From the NCBI GenBank assembly GCA_910577515.1, contig CAJTLW010000005.1, forward strand, positions 91,874 to 155,873: a stretch of DNA of 64,000 nt, in the 5' to 3' direction. Below are positions 15,383 to 24,722 of this stretch, in pieces. Below the pieces are notes generated by a model. It worked only from the letters and a program-made list of their open reading frames with translations, ran no database searches and had not been told where the DNA came from. Origin of the DNA: an uncultured Vampirovibrio sp. Lineage in GTDB: Bacteria > Cyanobacteriota > Vampirovibrionia > Gastranaerophilales > Gastranaerophilaceae. The translations under genes and the position numbers were made by a program. The first letter of the stretch is position 1, and the number at the start of each line of letters is the position of its first letter.

Positions 15383-15751
15383 TTATTTCATAAAATCATT
15401 GGTTTCGATTTCAGGCAGTCTGTAGTTTCCGGATATTAAATTCACCATTCTAAAAGGTGCATCTTCAAGCGTTTCATCACATAATTCGACGGATACCCTT
15501 TTTTCACAATTATTTACAAGCATTTTTTCTGGCTCATCTGCTTCGGGTAAATTATATCCGGTCTTTATTAATTCCAGCATATCGTTTTTTGGCGCAAATG
15601 TCTCCAATTCGATATTTTTAGACAGAGCATGCCCTGCATTTGAAGCAGAAGATGAAATCATCTCAACATCATTTAAAATATTGTGTTCATTATTTTGAGC
15701 CATTAAAGCCTCAACATCAAAAATACTTCTTTTTTTATTTTCAGATTTCAT
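15383..15751 (-). CDS. small protein with two L-I-x-x-x-Y-x-L-P-E repeats, possible radical-SAM substrate
   Basis: A 122-residue acidic protein starting M-K-S-E-N-K-K (GGGG ribosome site about 6 nt upstream). Two matching segments occur in its second half: L-I-K-T-G-Y-N-L-P-E-A-D-E and L-I-S-G-N-Y-R-L-P-E-I-E-T, separated by about 40 residues. Two cysteines lie between them (N-N-C-E-K-R and E-L-C-D-E). There is no signal peptide. It lies 83 nt behind a radical SAM gene but has its own promoter. The repeated motif next to a radical SAM enzyme is the layout of a repeat-core RiPP precursor, but the enzyme lacks an obvious peptide-recognition domain, so the link is a hypothesis. Confidence 0.7.
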   Translation of the reverse strand: MKSENKKRSIFDVEALMAQNNEHNILNDVEMISSSASNAGHALSKNIELETFAPKNDMLELIKTGYNLPEADEPEKMLVNNCEKRVSVELCDETLEDAPFRMVNLISGNYRLPEIETNDFMK

Positions 15752-15771
15752 TTTTTGCCCCTTCAATATTC

Positions 15772-15800
15772 TATATAATAAGATTTCGGCAAAAAATCAA
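15772..15800 (-). promoter_or_regulatory. promoter of the repeat-bearing small protein
   Basis: On the minus strand TTGATT (15795-15800) and TATATA (15772-15777) are separated by exactly 17 nt, directly before the GGGG ribosome site of the 122-residue protein. It sits between the radical SAM stop and the small gene, so the small protein can be made in excess over the enzyme. Confidence 0.55.
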
Positions 15801-15834
15801 AAAAATTTAGCTTATGTTAAGAAATAAAACAAAA

Positions 15835-16803
15835 TTATTTTTTCAAAAAAAGCCCCTGTTTAAATTTTGCTTTTAAAATATCGAAATTTTTTAATAGTAA
15901 ATATGGCAAATAAAGTGTATTTTTCATTGAAAGCAAGAGTGCAAGCGGCACATTAGAGTGTTTTAAATCAAGCATATTAAAGCTTATGGGTTTCGGGCAG
16001 GTGCATTTTGAATTCAAACATGGCATCGCACAATCAAACATTTTAAAATTTTTATCCTTAATATTTCCAAAAGAATGCGCCTTATTAAATCTGGAGCTAT
16101 AGCATCTGTAGGCTTCTCCGTTTTCATAAATAAGAAGAAATTTATACCCTGCATTACACATTTTAGAAAACGTATTTAATACCCGCCCCGGCTCAATTTC
16201 AGCGTTTTCAGCCAAAAATTCTGCCGCCTCTTTGTTGTATTGAACATAAGAATTTTTCACCCTCATGTGCTGCAGGCAAAATTTAACCCCATTTTCCTTT
16301 AAAAATTCTGCCATATCTTTCAAAACAGGATAATTTTCATCACTCAAAACAGAACCTACACAAAAGCTTGCTCCTGCAGGCTTGTAACTATTAAATTCTA
16401 CAATTTTCTTTTTAAATTCTTCAACATCTTTTACCTGGTTTGAATGATACGAAACAAAAAGTTCACGCAAGTTTTCGCCCACAATATCAACAATTTTTTT
16501 ATAATTTTCAAGCGGATAGGAAAAATTCGAAATAACAGATAATTTTAAACCGCAATTTTTAATCTCTTGAATAACATCATAAAACCGCGGATGACACAAT
16601 GGTTCACCCCCTGAAATCGTTATTTCAAAATCATTATCAAGGGTTTTTATAAATTTCAAAAAAGCATCAATGGTTTTATCATCGGCATGGGATGTATTTT
16701 TATAAAATTTTTTAGACTGTGAGCAATATTCGCACCTGTAGTTACACTTTTGTGTAATTAAAAAATCAACGCAAGGATGAATTTTTTCTATCTTTTTCTC
16801 CAT
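15835..16803 (-). CDS. radical SAM protein
   Basis: A 322-residue radical SAM enzyme. The 4Fe-4S cluster motif is C-N-Y-R-C-E-Y-C at about residues 19-26 and the SAM-binding G-G-E-P follows near residue 65. The C-terminal part contains further cysteines (C-N-A-G near 210, Y-R-C-Y-S near 230, then C-A-M-P-C-L-N-S-K-C-T-C around 255-270), consistent with a SPASM/twitch-like auxiliary cluster. The last ~60 residues are basic and hydrophobic (L-P-L-A-L-L-L type), perhaps a membrane anchor. Enzymes of this build modify peptides or lipids; the neighbour downstream is a small repeat-containing protein that could be the substrate. A TATAAT box lies shortly upstream (about 16836). Confidence 0.85.
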   Translation of the reverse strand: MEKKIEKIHPCVDFLITQKCNYRCEYCSQSKKFYKNTSHADDKTIDAFLKFIKTLDNDFEITISGGEPLCHPRFYDVIQEIKNCGLKLSVISNFSYPLENYKKIVDIVGENLRELFVSYHSNQVKDVEEFKKKIVEFNSYKPAGASFCVGSVLSDENYPVLKDMAEFLKENGVKFCLQHMRVKNSYVQYNKEAAEFLAENAEIEPGRVLNTFSKMCNAGYKFLLIYENGEAYRCYSSRFNKAHSFGNIKDKNFKMFDCAMPCLNSKCTCPKPISFNMLDLKHSNVPLALLLSMKNTLYLPYLLLKNFDILKAKFKQGLFLKK

Positions 16804-16849
16804 CTAAACCCCAAAATCATCTATATGAAAATTATATTATAAACAAATA

Positions 16850-16885
16850 AAAACACCCAGAAAATCAATTTCCATGGGTGTTTTT
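16850..16885 (-). terminator. terminator after rpsG (bidirectional)
   Basis: The inverted repeat AAAACACCCA / TGGGTGTTTT with a 15-nt loop has A and T runs on both sides, so it can terminate in both directions. It ends the rpsL-rpsG transcript before the radical SAM gene. Confidence 0.8.
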
Positions 16886-16928
16886 AAATTTATTAAATCA
16901 TTCAAAATCATAAAAAAGATTTAAAAGA

Positions 16929-17399
16929 TTAATATTTATAGTGTGCAAAAGCTTTGTTAGCTTCAGCCATTTTGTGGGTATCTTCGCGTTTTTTAACAGA
17001 AGCACCGATACCGTTTGAAGCGTCTAAAATTTCAGAAGTCAATTTATCAACCATTGATTTACCGCTTCTTTTTCTTGCAGATTCAATCAACCAGCAAGAG
17101 CCAAGAGCTTGGCCTCTGTCAGGTTTCACTTCAACCGGCACTTGATAAGTTGAACCACCGATTCTTCTTGCTTTAACTTCAATCAAAGGTGTAACGTTTG
17201 TTAATGCTTTTTTGAAAACATCAACCGGTGTTTCCTTTGTTTTTTCTTGAATTTTATCCATAGAAGAGTAGAAAATCTTTTGTGCTATTGATTTTTTACC
17301 CCTTTTCATCAATCTGTTTATAAATTTAGCAATATCTACGCTGTTATACATTGGATCCGGCGCTGGAACTCTTTTTGCCGGTTTAGAACGTCTTGACAT
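16929..17399 (-). CDS. rpsG: 30S ribosomal protein S7
   Basis: A 156-residue S7, the full usual length. It binds the 3' major domain of 16S rRNA and nucleates assembly of the head of the small subunit. Visible hallmarks are V-A-K-F-I-N-R-L-M-K-R-G-K-K-type sequence near the N-terminus, R-R-I-G-G-S-T-Y-Q-V-P-V-E-V near residue 80, and the final H-K-M-A-E-A-N-K-A-F-A-H-Y. It follows rpsL with a short gap. A terminator follows, and fusA and tuf are not downstream as in the common str operon. Confidence 0.98.
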   Translation of the reverse strand: MSRRSKPAKRVPAPDPMYNSVDIAKFINRLMKRGKKSIAQKIFYSSMDKIQEKTKETPVDVFKKALTNVTPLIEVKARRIGGSTYQVPVEVKPDRGQALGSCWLIESARKRSGKSMVDKLTSEILDASNGIGASVKKREDTHKMAEANKAFAHYKY

Positions 17400-17484
17400 A
17401 TTATCTGTTTACCTTTCTTAAAAGTATTTTGTATCAATTAAAGGCAGTACATCCAGCACAACGCACCGCACTAGCTTTTAAAGT

Positions 17485-17868
17485 CTACTTTTTACCGGCT
17501 TTTGCTCTTTTAGCGCCGTATTTAGACCTGCTTTGTGTTCTGTTTGCAACACCTGCAGTATCAAGTGTGCCTCTTATGATATGATATCTAACACCCGGCA
17601 AATCTTTAACCCTTCCGCCTCTAATCATAACAACAGAGTGTTCTTGAAGGTTGTGACCAATACCAGGAATGTAAGATGTTACTTCAAAACCATTTGTAAG
17701 CCTTACCCTTGCTACTTTTCTAAGAGCTGAGTTAGGTTTTTTAGGTGTTGTAGTATAAACTCTGGTGCAAACACCTCTTCTTTGAGGGCAGTTTGTAAGC
17801 GCCGGAGATTTAGTTTTATCAACGATTTTCTTTCTTTCATTTTTAACTAATTGGTTGATTGTAGGCAT
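17485..17868 (-). CDS. rpsL: 30S ribosomal protein S12
   Basis: A 127-residue S12, part of the decoding centre. The start M-P-T-I-N-Q-L-V, the [14 protein letters not shown] loop with both conserved lysines, and the D-L-P-G-V-R-Y-H segment are intact. These are the sites where streptomycin resistance changes occur, and they look wild type. It is the first gene of a two-gene operon with rpsG and is divergent from the 119-residue gene at 18008. Confidence 0.98.
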   Translation of the reverse strand: MPTINQLVKNERKKIVDKTKSPALTNCPQRRGVCTRVYTTTPKKPNSALRKVARVRLTNGFEVTSYIPGIGHNLQEHSVVMIRGGRVKDLPGVRYHIIRGTLDTAGVANRTQSRSKYGAKRAKAGKK

Positions 17869-17971
17869 AATTTTCCCTTTTGCTATTATTACTTTGTATA
17901 GCTATTTGACAATAAACAAAGCTGAATGTCAAATGATATTTGAAAATTTTAATATTTTTAAAGAAAAAAGT

Positions 17972-18000
17972 TTGACTTAGGGTTTTAAAGGGAATATTAT
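17972..18000 (+). promoter_or_regulatory. promoter placing transcription start at the next ATG
   Basis: TTGACT (17972-17977) and TATTAT (17995-18000) are spaced by 17 nt. Transcription from this pair would start near 18007, next to the ATG of the following gene at 18008, so the message may be leaderless. No Shine-Dalgarno sequence is visible for that gene. Confidence 0.5.
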
Positions 18001-18007
18001 AATTGAT

Positions 18008-18367
18008 ATGAAAAGTAAAGACATAGTTAGAGCTGAAAATTCGCTTCGTGAGTACATTTTGGAAGAATACAGCGATGACGTTACGGAGCAATCCAGGATA
18101 AACCTTTATAAATACAAGGGTTTAACGATTACTATTGCCTGGAAACCAAACGTAGAACCTAATTTCAATGTGCAAATTATGGCATTTGAAGCAAGCTTTA
18201 GAATTGAAACCGGCCAAAAAATAGAAGGCGGGCTTCAAGATAAAGATGTAAGTATGATATCAAAATGGGCAAAGCAAAGCCAAAACAGAACTTTAATGAT
18301 GCGTATCTGGGTAACAGAGGCTCGTGAAAAAAGAGAAATCCGCTTAAAACCATTTGATATGGTATAA
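18008..18367 (+). CDS. conserved-looking hypothetical protein (119 aa)
   Basis: A 119-residue soluble protein with mixed charge. The middle alternates strands (G-L-T-I-T-I-A-W-K-P, N-V-Q-I-M-A-F-E-A) and the end is basic (E-K-R-E-I-R-L-K-P-F). I do not recognise the family. Codon use matches the core genes around it. The start lies directly at the expected transcription start, so it is a leaderless-mRNA candidate. Confidence 0.65.
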   Translation: MKSKDIVRAENSLREYILEEYSDDVTEQSRINLYKYKGLTITIAWKPNVEPNFNVQIMAFEASFRIETGQKIEGGLQDKDVSMISKWAKQSQNRTLMMRIWVTEAREKREIRLKPFDMV

Positions 18368-18449
18368 GTTTATTAAGTTTGTAACAATTTTCAAAAATAT
18401 GTTTAAAAACTTTTGTATATTTTTTTAAAAGATGCTGAAAAAACAGGTT

Positions 18450-19628
<1,179 letters not shown>

Positions 19629-19635
19629 TTAAAAT

Positions 19636-20088
19636 TCAGGCTCCCATAACAATTTCAAGCATGGTCTTGTAATTATCACAAATTTCATCTTCCTTAAACC
19701 AAAGCTCCATCTCTCTTTTAGCGCTTTCAGGACAATCAGAGGCATGAACTGCATTATATTCCTTTACCGTGCAAAAATCAGCCCGAATTGAGCCTACATC
19801 AGCCTCATCAGGATTTGTTTTTCCAACAATGTGGCGCACCCCAAGAATTGCATTTTCCCCTTCTAAAATCATGGCTAAAACAGGACCTGAAGTTATATAT
19901 TCAAGCAAAGGTGCGTAAAAAGGTTTCCCAACATGCTCTGCATAATGTTTTTCAGCCAATTCCAAAGAAACATTTGTTAATTTCATGGCGATAATTTTAT
20001 ATCCCTTATCTTCAAATCTGGAGAGGATTTTACCCATCAGCCCGCGTTTTACAGAATCCGGTTTTAGCGCCACAAATGTTCTTTCCAT
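19636..20088 (-). CDS. ndk: nucleoside diphosphate kinase
   Basis: A 150-residue NDK that balances NTP pools. The start M-E-R-T-F-V-A-L-K-P-D-S-V-K-R-G, the H-x-x-x-K-P-F-Y segment and the phosphohistidine motif N-A-V-H-A-S-D are intact. There are a few more residues than the usual ~140, mainly at the C-terminus. It is upstream of tgt in the same direction. Confidence 0.97.
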   Translation of the reverse strand: MERTFVALKPDSVKRGLMGKILSRFEDKGYKIIAMKLTNVSLELAEKHYAEHVGKPFYAPLLEYITSGPVLAMILEGENAILGVRHIVGKTNPDEADVGSIRADFCTVKEYNAVHASDCPESAKREMELWFKEDEICDNYKTMLEIVMGA

Positions 20089-20174
20089 AATGCTTTTTCC
20101 TTATTTTATGAATACTAATCTTCAAAGTTTATTATACTACAAAGAAAAAACATACAGTTTGAATTTTAATTTTA

Positions 20175-21341
20175 TTAATCAATCTGGTTTAAATTACCCA
20201 ATTTGGCCATCTTTACCCCGGTTCTAAAGGTATCACCAGCTTTTTCCATATATTTATCAACATCAAATTCGGGAGAATGCTCTGCCCAACTTGAAATGGC
20301 AGATAAAAGCGCATTTTTATTAAACCTTTTTACAAGCTCGGAATCCAGATGGGACGGCACTACATCACCAATTGTTGCAGAAGCGAAATACATTGGTACA
20401 GGTGTTTTAGGGTCTATTGAAGGGTCAATGGTTTTAAATATTCTGATTGCGTCCTTCTGGCTTTGCGTAAATTCTGTGCCTTTTGACACAAGCATTACCG
20501 TTTCATACCCTAAGCGGGTGCCATTGTAAGTTTCACCGTTTGCATAAACAAAAGAAACATATTTTTTGCCATCATCAAAATGACCTGCTTGTAAACATCT
20601 TCCATTTTTTTGTAATTCAAACATCATTGTGACATCAGGTTCTTTAGTGCAACACTGCAACACACTTTTAAGCCTTTTCATTACGCCATTTTCAACTTCA
20701 TAATTTGCAAAATCCCTTGTATGATCCCTTGCACTAATAAAAACACGGGTATCATCGGCATAATTATGGGGCTTAATTTCATAAGCATTAAATTTTGGAT
20801 TTATCAATTCGCCGGTTGTCAGATGGGATAATGTTGGAAGCCCTTTTCTAAAGTTTACCCAGTCTGCAACATCGGCTTCCACGCTTTTTGGATTATACAA
20901 AACTTCTGCCCTATATAAAATTTCGCCGGTATCTTCAATTATTTTTTCAGGACGAATTTCCGGCTGAAAATATTTTTTAGCAGCTTCTCCGGCTTTTTCC
21001 GTTGCATCAGAAACAGTATTTGCTGCTGCCTGCGCCGCTTTATCGTTGGGCTTAAAAATCTTATCTATAAAGGCTTTACACCCTTCACCAAGTTTACCTT
21101 TCCTTGCAAGCAAAATAAGCCCGCCGCCTAAAAGCAAGGTTCCCGCTGCAATGCCTGCTATTAAAGGCTTTTTATTATTTTTCTTTTCAAAAGTATCCTC
21201 TTTTGGGGTTTTGTTAATATTGTCTTCTATATTTTGAATATTTTTTGAAACAGATTTGGGCAAAGTTGCTTGCGGTTTTTGAGCTGCAGCACTTTGTGCG
21301 GACACATTTCCTATATAGTTATTTAATAATTCACTTGGCAT
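20175..21341 (-). CDS. lineage-specific single-pass membrane protein
   Basis: A 388-residue protein starting M-P-S-E-L-L-N-N-Y-I-G-N-V (AAAGGAAA ribosome site; the longer upstream start is unlikely). Residues 1-55 are a polar linker, then one transmembrane helix (L-I-A-G-I-A-A-G-T-L-L-L-G-G-G-L-I-L-L) and a Lys/Ala-rich segment. The remaining ~250 residues form a soluble domain containing A-D-D-T-R-V-F-I-S-A-R-D-H and Y-A-N-G-E-T-Y-N-G-T-R. I do not recognise the domain. The architecture (short lead, helix, Ala/Lys linker) recurs in proteins of this lineage. Confidence 0.75.
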   Translation of the reverse strand: MPSELLNNYIGNVSAQSAAAQKPQATLPKSVSKNIQNIEDNINKTPKEDTFEKKNNKKPLIAGIAAGTLLLGGGLILLARKGKLGEGCKAFIDKIFKPNDKAAQAAANTVSDATEKAGEAAKKYFQPEIRPEKIIEDTGEILYRAEVLYNPKSVEADVADWVNFRKGLPTLSHLTTGELINPKFNAYEIKPHNYADDTRVFISARDHTRDFANYEVENGVMKRLKSVLQCCTKEPDVTMMFELQKNGRCLQAGHFDDGKKYVSFVYANGETYNGTRLGYETVMLVSKGTEFTQSQKDAIRIFKTIDPSIDPKTPVPMYFASATIGDVVPSHLDSELVKRFNKNALLSAISSWAEHSPEFDVDKYMEKAGDTFRTGVKMAKLGNLNQID

Positions 21342-21460
21342 AAAAATTTCCTTTATATTATTACAACACCCGGAAAACAGAAAAATTGCCATTTGAAAAA
21401 TTTAAGTAAATTTTTGTGTCATTTCTTAACCTTTTATTTATTTTTTGACAGATTTTTTTT

Positions 21461-21964
21461 ATGATTATAAAAAGAACTTTTAAAGACTTTTGGGGAAATT
21501 TTAAATCAATGTATTCTGTTGATAACAGACAAAGATTATACGGTAAAAATTTTTCAAACGGAGTTGATGGTTTTGAAAACATAAGCCTGCAAAGCCTTTT
21601 TAGAAAAAGCAGGGTTTCAGCTAAACAAAAAGAAGCTGCCAATAATTATATGGTAATAAAGAAAATTTTTGGTTTTTCTGCCGTAAATTCAAGAATAACA
21701 AACTCTGAAATCTCGCTTTTAAGACAATATGGCATGAAACTTTTGGAAGAAACCACATCACGTTCTATGTATAATGAACTTGAAACTCTTATTGAATGGT
21801 CAAAAACGGGGGATATTTTAAAAAGAACTCATTCTGATACAATTTTTGAAATCAGAGTAAAAGAATTAAAATTTTTACAAGCTAATAATTCCCTTATAAG
21901 GTTGGGCGAATTATATGACGGCTATAATGTTTTAGAAAAATATATAGAATACATTGCAGGATAA
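21461..21964 (+). CDS. hypothetical protein (167 aa)
   Basis: A 167-residue mainly helical soluble protein, basic at the N-terminus (M-I-I-K-R-T-F-K-D-F-W) and Leu/Glu-rich later (L-L-R-Q-Y-G-M-K-L-L-E-E-T). I recognise no motif. It is a single-gene unit closed by the terminator at 21979-22009, and divergent from the membrane protein gene on its left. Confidence 0.65.
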   Translation: MIIKRTFKDFWGNFKSMYSVDNRQRLYGKNFSNGVDGFENISLQSLFRKSRVSAKQKEAANNYMVIKKIFGFSAVNSRITNSEISLLRQYGMKLLEETTSRSMYNELETLIEWSKTGDILKRTHSDTIFEIRVKELKFLQANNSLIRLGELYDGYNVLEKYIEYIAG

Positions 21965-21978
21965 AAAAATTTAAGTAA

Positions 21979-22009
21979 AAAATTGGCGGTTATCTAAAAC
22001 CGCCAATTT
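21979..22009. terminator. bidirectional terminator between convergent genes
   Basis: The inverted repeat AAATTGGCGGTT / AACCGCCAATTT with a 5-nt loop and flanking A/T runs lies between two convergent genes and can serve both. Confidence 0.85.
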
Positions 22010-22024
22010 CATTATAAGCAAAAA

Positions 22025-22402
22025 CTATTTTTTAATTTTTTCGTATTTTAGCTCTTTGCCGGCTTCGCTTTTTAGAGTTAGATTGTCGCCATCAAACTTA
22101 TATTCCATAGTGCCAGCAAATGTTCCAAAATATTCGCTTTCTGCCTTCATATCTTCAGGCGCACCTGCCATTTTTGTTGATGCCATGTAAGAAAAAGTTA
22201 CTTTATTATCAACAGCTTTATAAGTTCCAAAATATCTGTTTAAAGCACCGCCAAAATATCCGCCTTTGTTATTAAACCCTAATGTAATGTCAATCGGATA
22301 TTTCGGGCTGATAAGTTTGTATTCGTTACCTGCAGCATTATTTACAAACGTACATGATGCAAGTGATAAAAACGCAAACATTGAACAAAAAAATGTATTC
22401 AT
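22025..22402 (-). CDS. META-domain-like lipoprotein
   Basis: A 125-residue predicted lipoprotein: a short hydrophobic leader ends in L-A-S-C at about residue 17, a lipobox. The mature part is beta-rich (G-G-Y-F-G-G-A-L-N-R-Y-F-G-T-Y, F-A-G-T-M-E-Y-K-F, L-T-L-K-S) and resembles META/HslJ-type envelope proteins. It sits 13 nt after ychF and probably forms its own late cistron. An envelope-stress function is typical of the family but not shown here. Confidence 0.6.
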   Translation of the reverse strand: MNTFFCSMFAFLSLASCTFVNNAAGNEYKLISPKYPIDITLGFNNKGGYFGGALNRYFGTYKAVDNKVTFSYMASTKMAGAPEDMKAESEYFGTFAGTMEYKFDGDNLTLKSEAGKELKYEKIKK

Positions 22403-22415
22403 AAAAATTTCCTCC

Positions 22416-23513
22416 TTAATTATTAAATCTAAACAGCATTATATCGCCATCTTGAACAATATATTCTTTACCTTCAAGACGCGCCACACCTTTTTCACGT
22501 GATGCCGCCCAGCTACCTGCAGCAATAAAATCATTATAAGATACAACTTCTGCCTTAATAAAACCTTTTTCAAAATCTGTATGAATAACGCCTGCAGCCT
22601 GCGGAGCTTTTGTACCTTTCGTAATAGTCCATGCCCTCACTTCCTTCTCGCCTGCCGTTATATAGGTTTGAAGATTTAAAATATCATAAGCAGATTTTAT
22701 CATCTTTTCAATACCAGAGCTTGAAACACCAAGTTCTTTAAGATAATTTTCAGCTTCCTCTTTTCCTAAAGAAACAAGTTCTGCTTCAATTTGGGCGCAA
22801 ATCATAACAACTTCAGCACCTGATTTTTTAGCGTATTCCTTTACTCTTTCGACATATTCATTCCCTGTTGCAAGTTCAGCTTCAGATACATTTGCACAGA
22901 AAATTACAGGTTTTGTCATCAAAAGATGAAAATGATGAAGTAATTTCAACTCCTCTTCATTAAAAAGTTCTTTAATATTTATAAAATTACCCTGCTCTAA
23001 ATAAGGCATAAGCCTTTCTATTATTGAATTTTCCAAAACTGCTTCTTTTTCGCCGGCTTTTACCTGTTTTGCAATTCTTTTCAGACGGTTTTCTAAAGAA
23101 GTAATATCGGCAAGAGCAAGCTCTGTATTAATAGTTTCAATATCATCAACGGGGTCTATTTTTCCGTTTACATGAATTGTATTAGGGTCATCAAAACATC
23201 TTACCACCTGAATTATGGCATCCACTTCCCTAATATTATGCAAAAACTGATTACCAAGACCTTCGCCCTTGCTTGCACCTTTAACAAGCCCTGCAATATC
23301 AACAAATTCAATAGCTGTAGGAATAACCGTATCTGTTTTTACAAGCTGCTGCAGTTTATAAAGCCTTTCATCAGGCACTGTTACGACGCCTACGTTTGGC
23401 TCAATTGTACAAAACGGATAATTTGCACTCTGTGCATTGGCTGAAAGCGTTAGCGCATTAAAAAGCGTTGATTTGCCTACGTTTGGAAGCCCTACTATAC
23501 CGCATTTAAGCAT
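22416..23513 (-). CDS. ychF: redox-responsive ATPase YchF (Obg-like)
   Basis: A 365-residue YchF of full length. The P-loop is G-L-P-N-V-G-K-S-T at residues 7-15, with D-I-A-G-L-V-K-G-A as switch II. The base-specificity motif N-V-S-E replaces the NKxD of GTPases and explains ATP preference. A C-terminal TGS domain carries the R-A-W-T-I segment and H-T-D-F-E-K-G-F-I-K-A-E-V. It binds ribosomes and modulates translation and stress responses in other bacteria. Confidence 0.97.
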   Translation of the reverse strand: MLKCGIVGLPNVGKSTLFNALTLSANAQSANYPFCTIEPNVGVVTVPDERLYKLQQLVKTDTVIPTAIEFVDIAGLVKGASKGEGLGNQFLHNIREVDAIIQVVRCFDDPNTIHVNGKIDPVDDIETINTELALADITSLENRLKRIAKQVKAGEKEAVLENSIIERLMPYLEQGNFINIKELFNEEELKLLHHFHLLMTKPVIFCANVSEAELATGNEYVERVKEYAKKSGAEVVMICAQIEAELVSLGKEEAENYLKELGVSSSGIEKMIKSAYDILNLQTYITAGEKEVRAWTITKGTKAPQAAGVIHTDFEKGFIKAEVVSYNDFIAAGSWAASREKGVARLEGKEYIVQDGDIMLFRFNN

Positions 23514-23570
23514 TATAAAATTTCCTTCATACTTTTATCTTTGACAATAAAATAATAATAGCATAAAAAA

Positions 23571-24061
23571 TTACAAATCAGCGGTGCAATTTGGGCATTT
23601 TGTGGCGTTTATATTTATTGTCGAGAAACATCTTGGGCATGGCTTGGTATCAAGTGCAACAGTCTCTTCGGTTTTTGTTTCTGCTGCTGCCCTTAATTTA
23701 TTAATAAATTTAATGAGCAAAAACACTGCAAAAGCAACAAAAATAAAGCTTATCAACGTATTTATAAAAGACCGTAATTAATCGTAACGACTCCTGCAGA
23801 TTGCGCCGCTTCTAATGACGGATATTTAACGATTTTGCCGTCATAATCAGGCAAAGTAAGGTAAAGGTTTGTAAAATCAACTCTTCCCATAATCCAGCCC
23901 ATAGGTGGCATTATAATATCTTTTACCATTGAATCAACAATTTTGCCGAATGCCGCACCGATAATAATACCCACTGCCATATCAATTACATTACCTTTGA
24001 TAGCAAATGTTTTAAATTCATCCGTCCACTTTTTAACCTTGCCTATGCTTTTATCCAACAT
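23571..24061 (-). pseudogene. mscL: mechanosensitive channel MscL with zinc ribbon, frameshifted
   Basis: The first 99 codons encode the MscL N-terminus and first helix ([21 protein letters not shown]) and the periplasmic loop, ending N-Y-G-L-L-stop. The second reading frame (23571-23756) encodes the expected second transmembrane helix (I-S-F-I-F-V-A-F-A-V-F-L-L-I-K-F) and a C-terminal zinc ribbon (C-P-R-C, C-P-N-C). A missing T in a T-run at about 23763-23769 explains the break. The channel releases solutes on osmotic down-shock. The break may be a real loss, phase variation at a short homopolymer, or a sequencing error. The zinc ribbon tail occurs in some MscL proteins. Confidence 0.85.
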
Positions 24062-24195
24062 TTATAAACCTCTGTCTTAACAAGTTTTAATAATTTTGAT
24101 TATTTTATCATAGAAATTTACAAAAATTAATTGGCAAAAAAAATTCTTCACGATACTATTAATAAACAGCAAACTAGCAACGAGGAATAAGAATT

Positions 24196-24657
24196 ATGCA
24201 TATTAACAGAATTTCAAATACACAATTTAAAGGCGCATACTTTATTGTTGGAAACGGAGATAGAGTTAAACTGGCAGAAGAAAAAATAGCTAAAGAGCTA
24301 AAAAATGAGGGCGAAATTAAAAAAATTGGCTACGGCTATACAACAAACGACATGCCAACTTATTTACTGGTTACAACAGGTGAAGATGTAGCAAAATATA
24401 ACAGATTTGCAGCAACACAGCTGAAGGATTGTTATGAAAAAGTTACAAAACAGCTTCCTCCGAAAAAAACTATAGAAGATTTTGACACACATCATGATTT
24501 TTTAAATTACAGAGTAATACGCAAAGGAATTCACACAATTGAAGCCATAAGCCAATATTGCAATTTTGCAAACAAGCCTTATGTTTTAGATGTAGAAGAT
24601 GTTTTAAGCTCGATAGAAGAAGACGGTTTTGACTATTTAAGCGGAGAAACCGCCTAA
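24196..24657 (+). CDS. lineage-specific small protein with F-K-G leader
   Basis: A 153-residue soluble protein starting M-H-I-N-R-I-S-N-T-Q-F-K-G-A-Y. The short polar lead ending in F-K-G is typical of Gastranaerophilales hypothetical proteins. The rest has a small alpha/beta pattern (K-I-G-Y-G-Y-T-T, Y-L-L-V-T-T-G-E) and an acidic C-terminus. It has a GAGGAA ribosome site and a terminator behind it. Function unknown. Confidence 0.7.
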   Translation: MHINRISNTQFKGAYFIVGNGDRVKLAEEKIAKELKNEGEIKKIGYGYTTNDMPTYLLVTTGEDVAKYNRFAATQLKDCYEKVTKQLPPKKTIEDFDTHHDFLNYRVIRKGIHTIEAISQYCNFANKPYVLDVEDVLSSIEEDGFDYLSGETA

Positions 24658-24673
24658 AAATAAGTTTCATATT

Positions 24674-24706
24674 AAAAGACCTCCCTTTAAAAGGAGGTCT
24701 TTTTTT
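24674..24706. terminator. bidirectional terminator
   Basis: The stem AAAGACCTCC / GGAGGTCTTT with a CTTTAAAA loop and a seven-T run lies between two convergent genes (24196-24657 and pfp). Confidence 0.9.
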
Positions 24707-24722
24707 ATAACTTTACTGCAAA

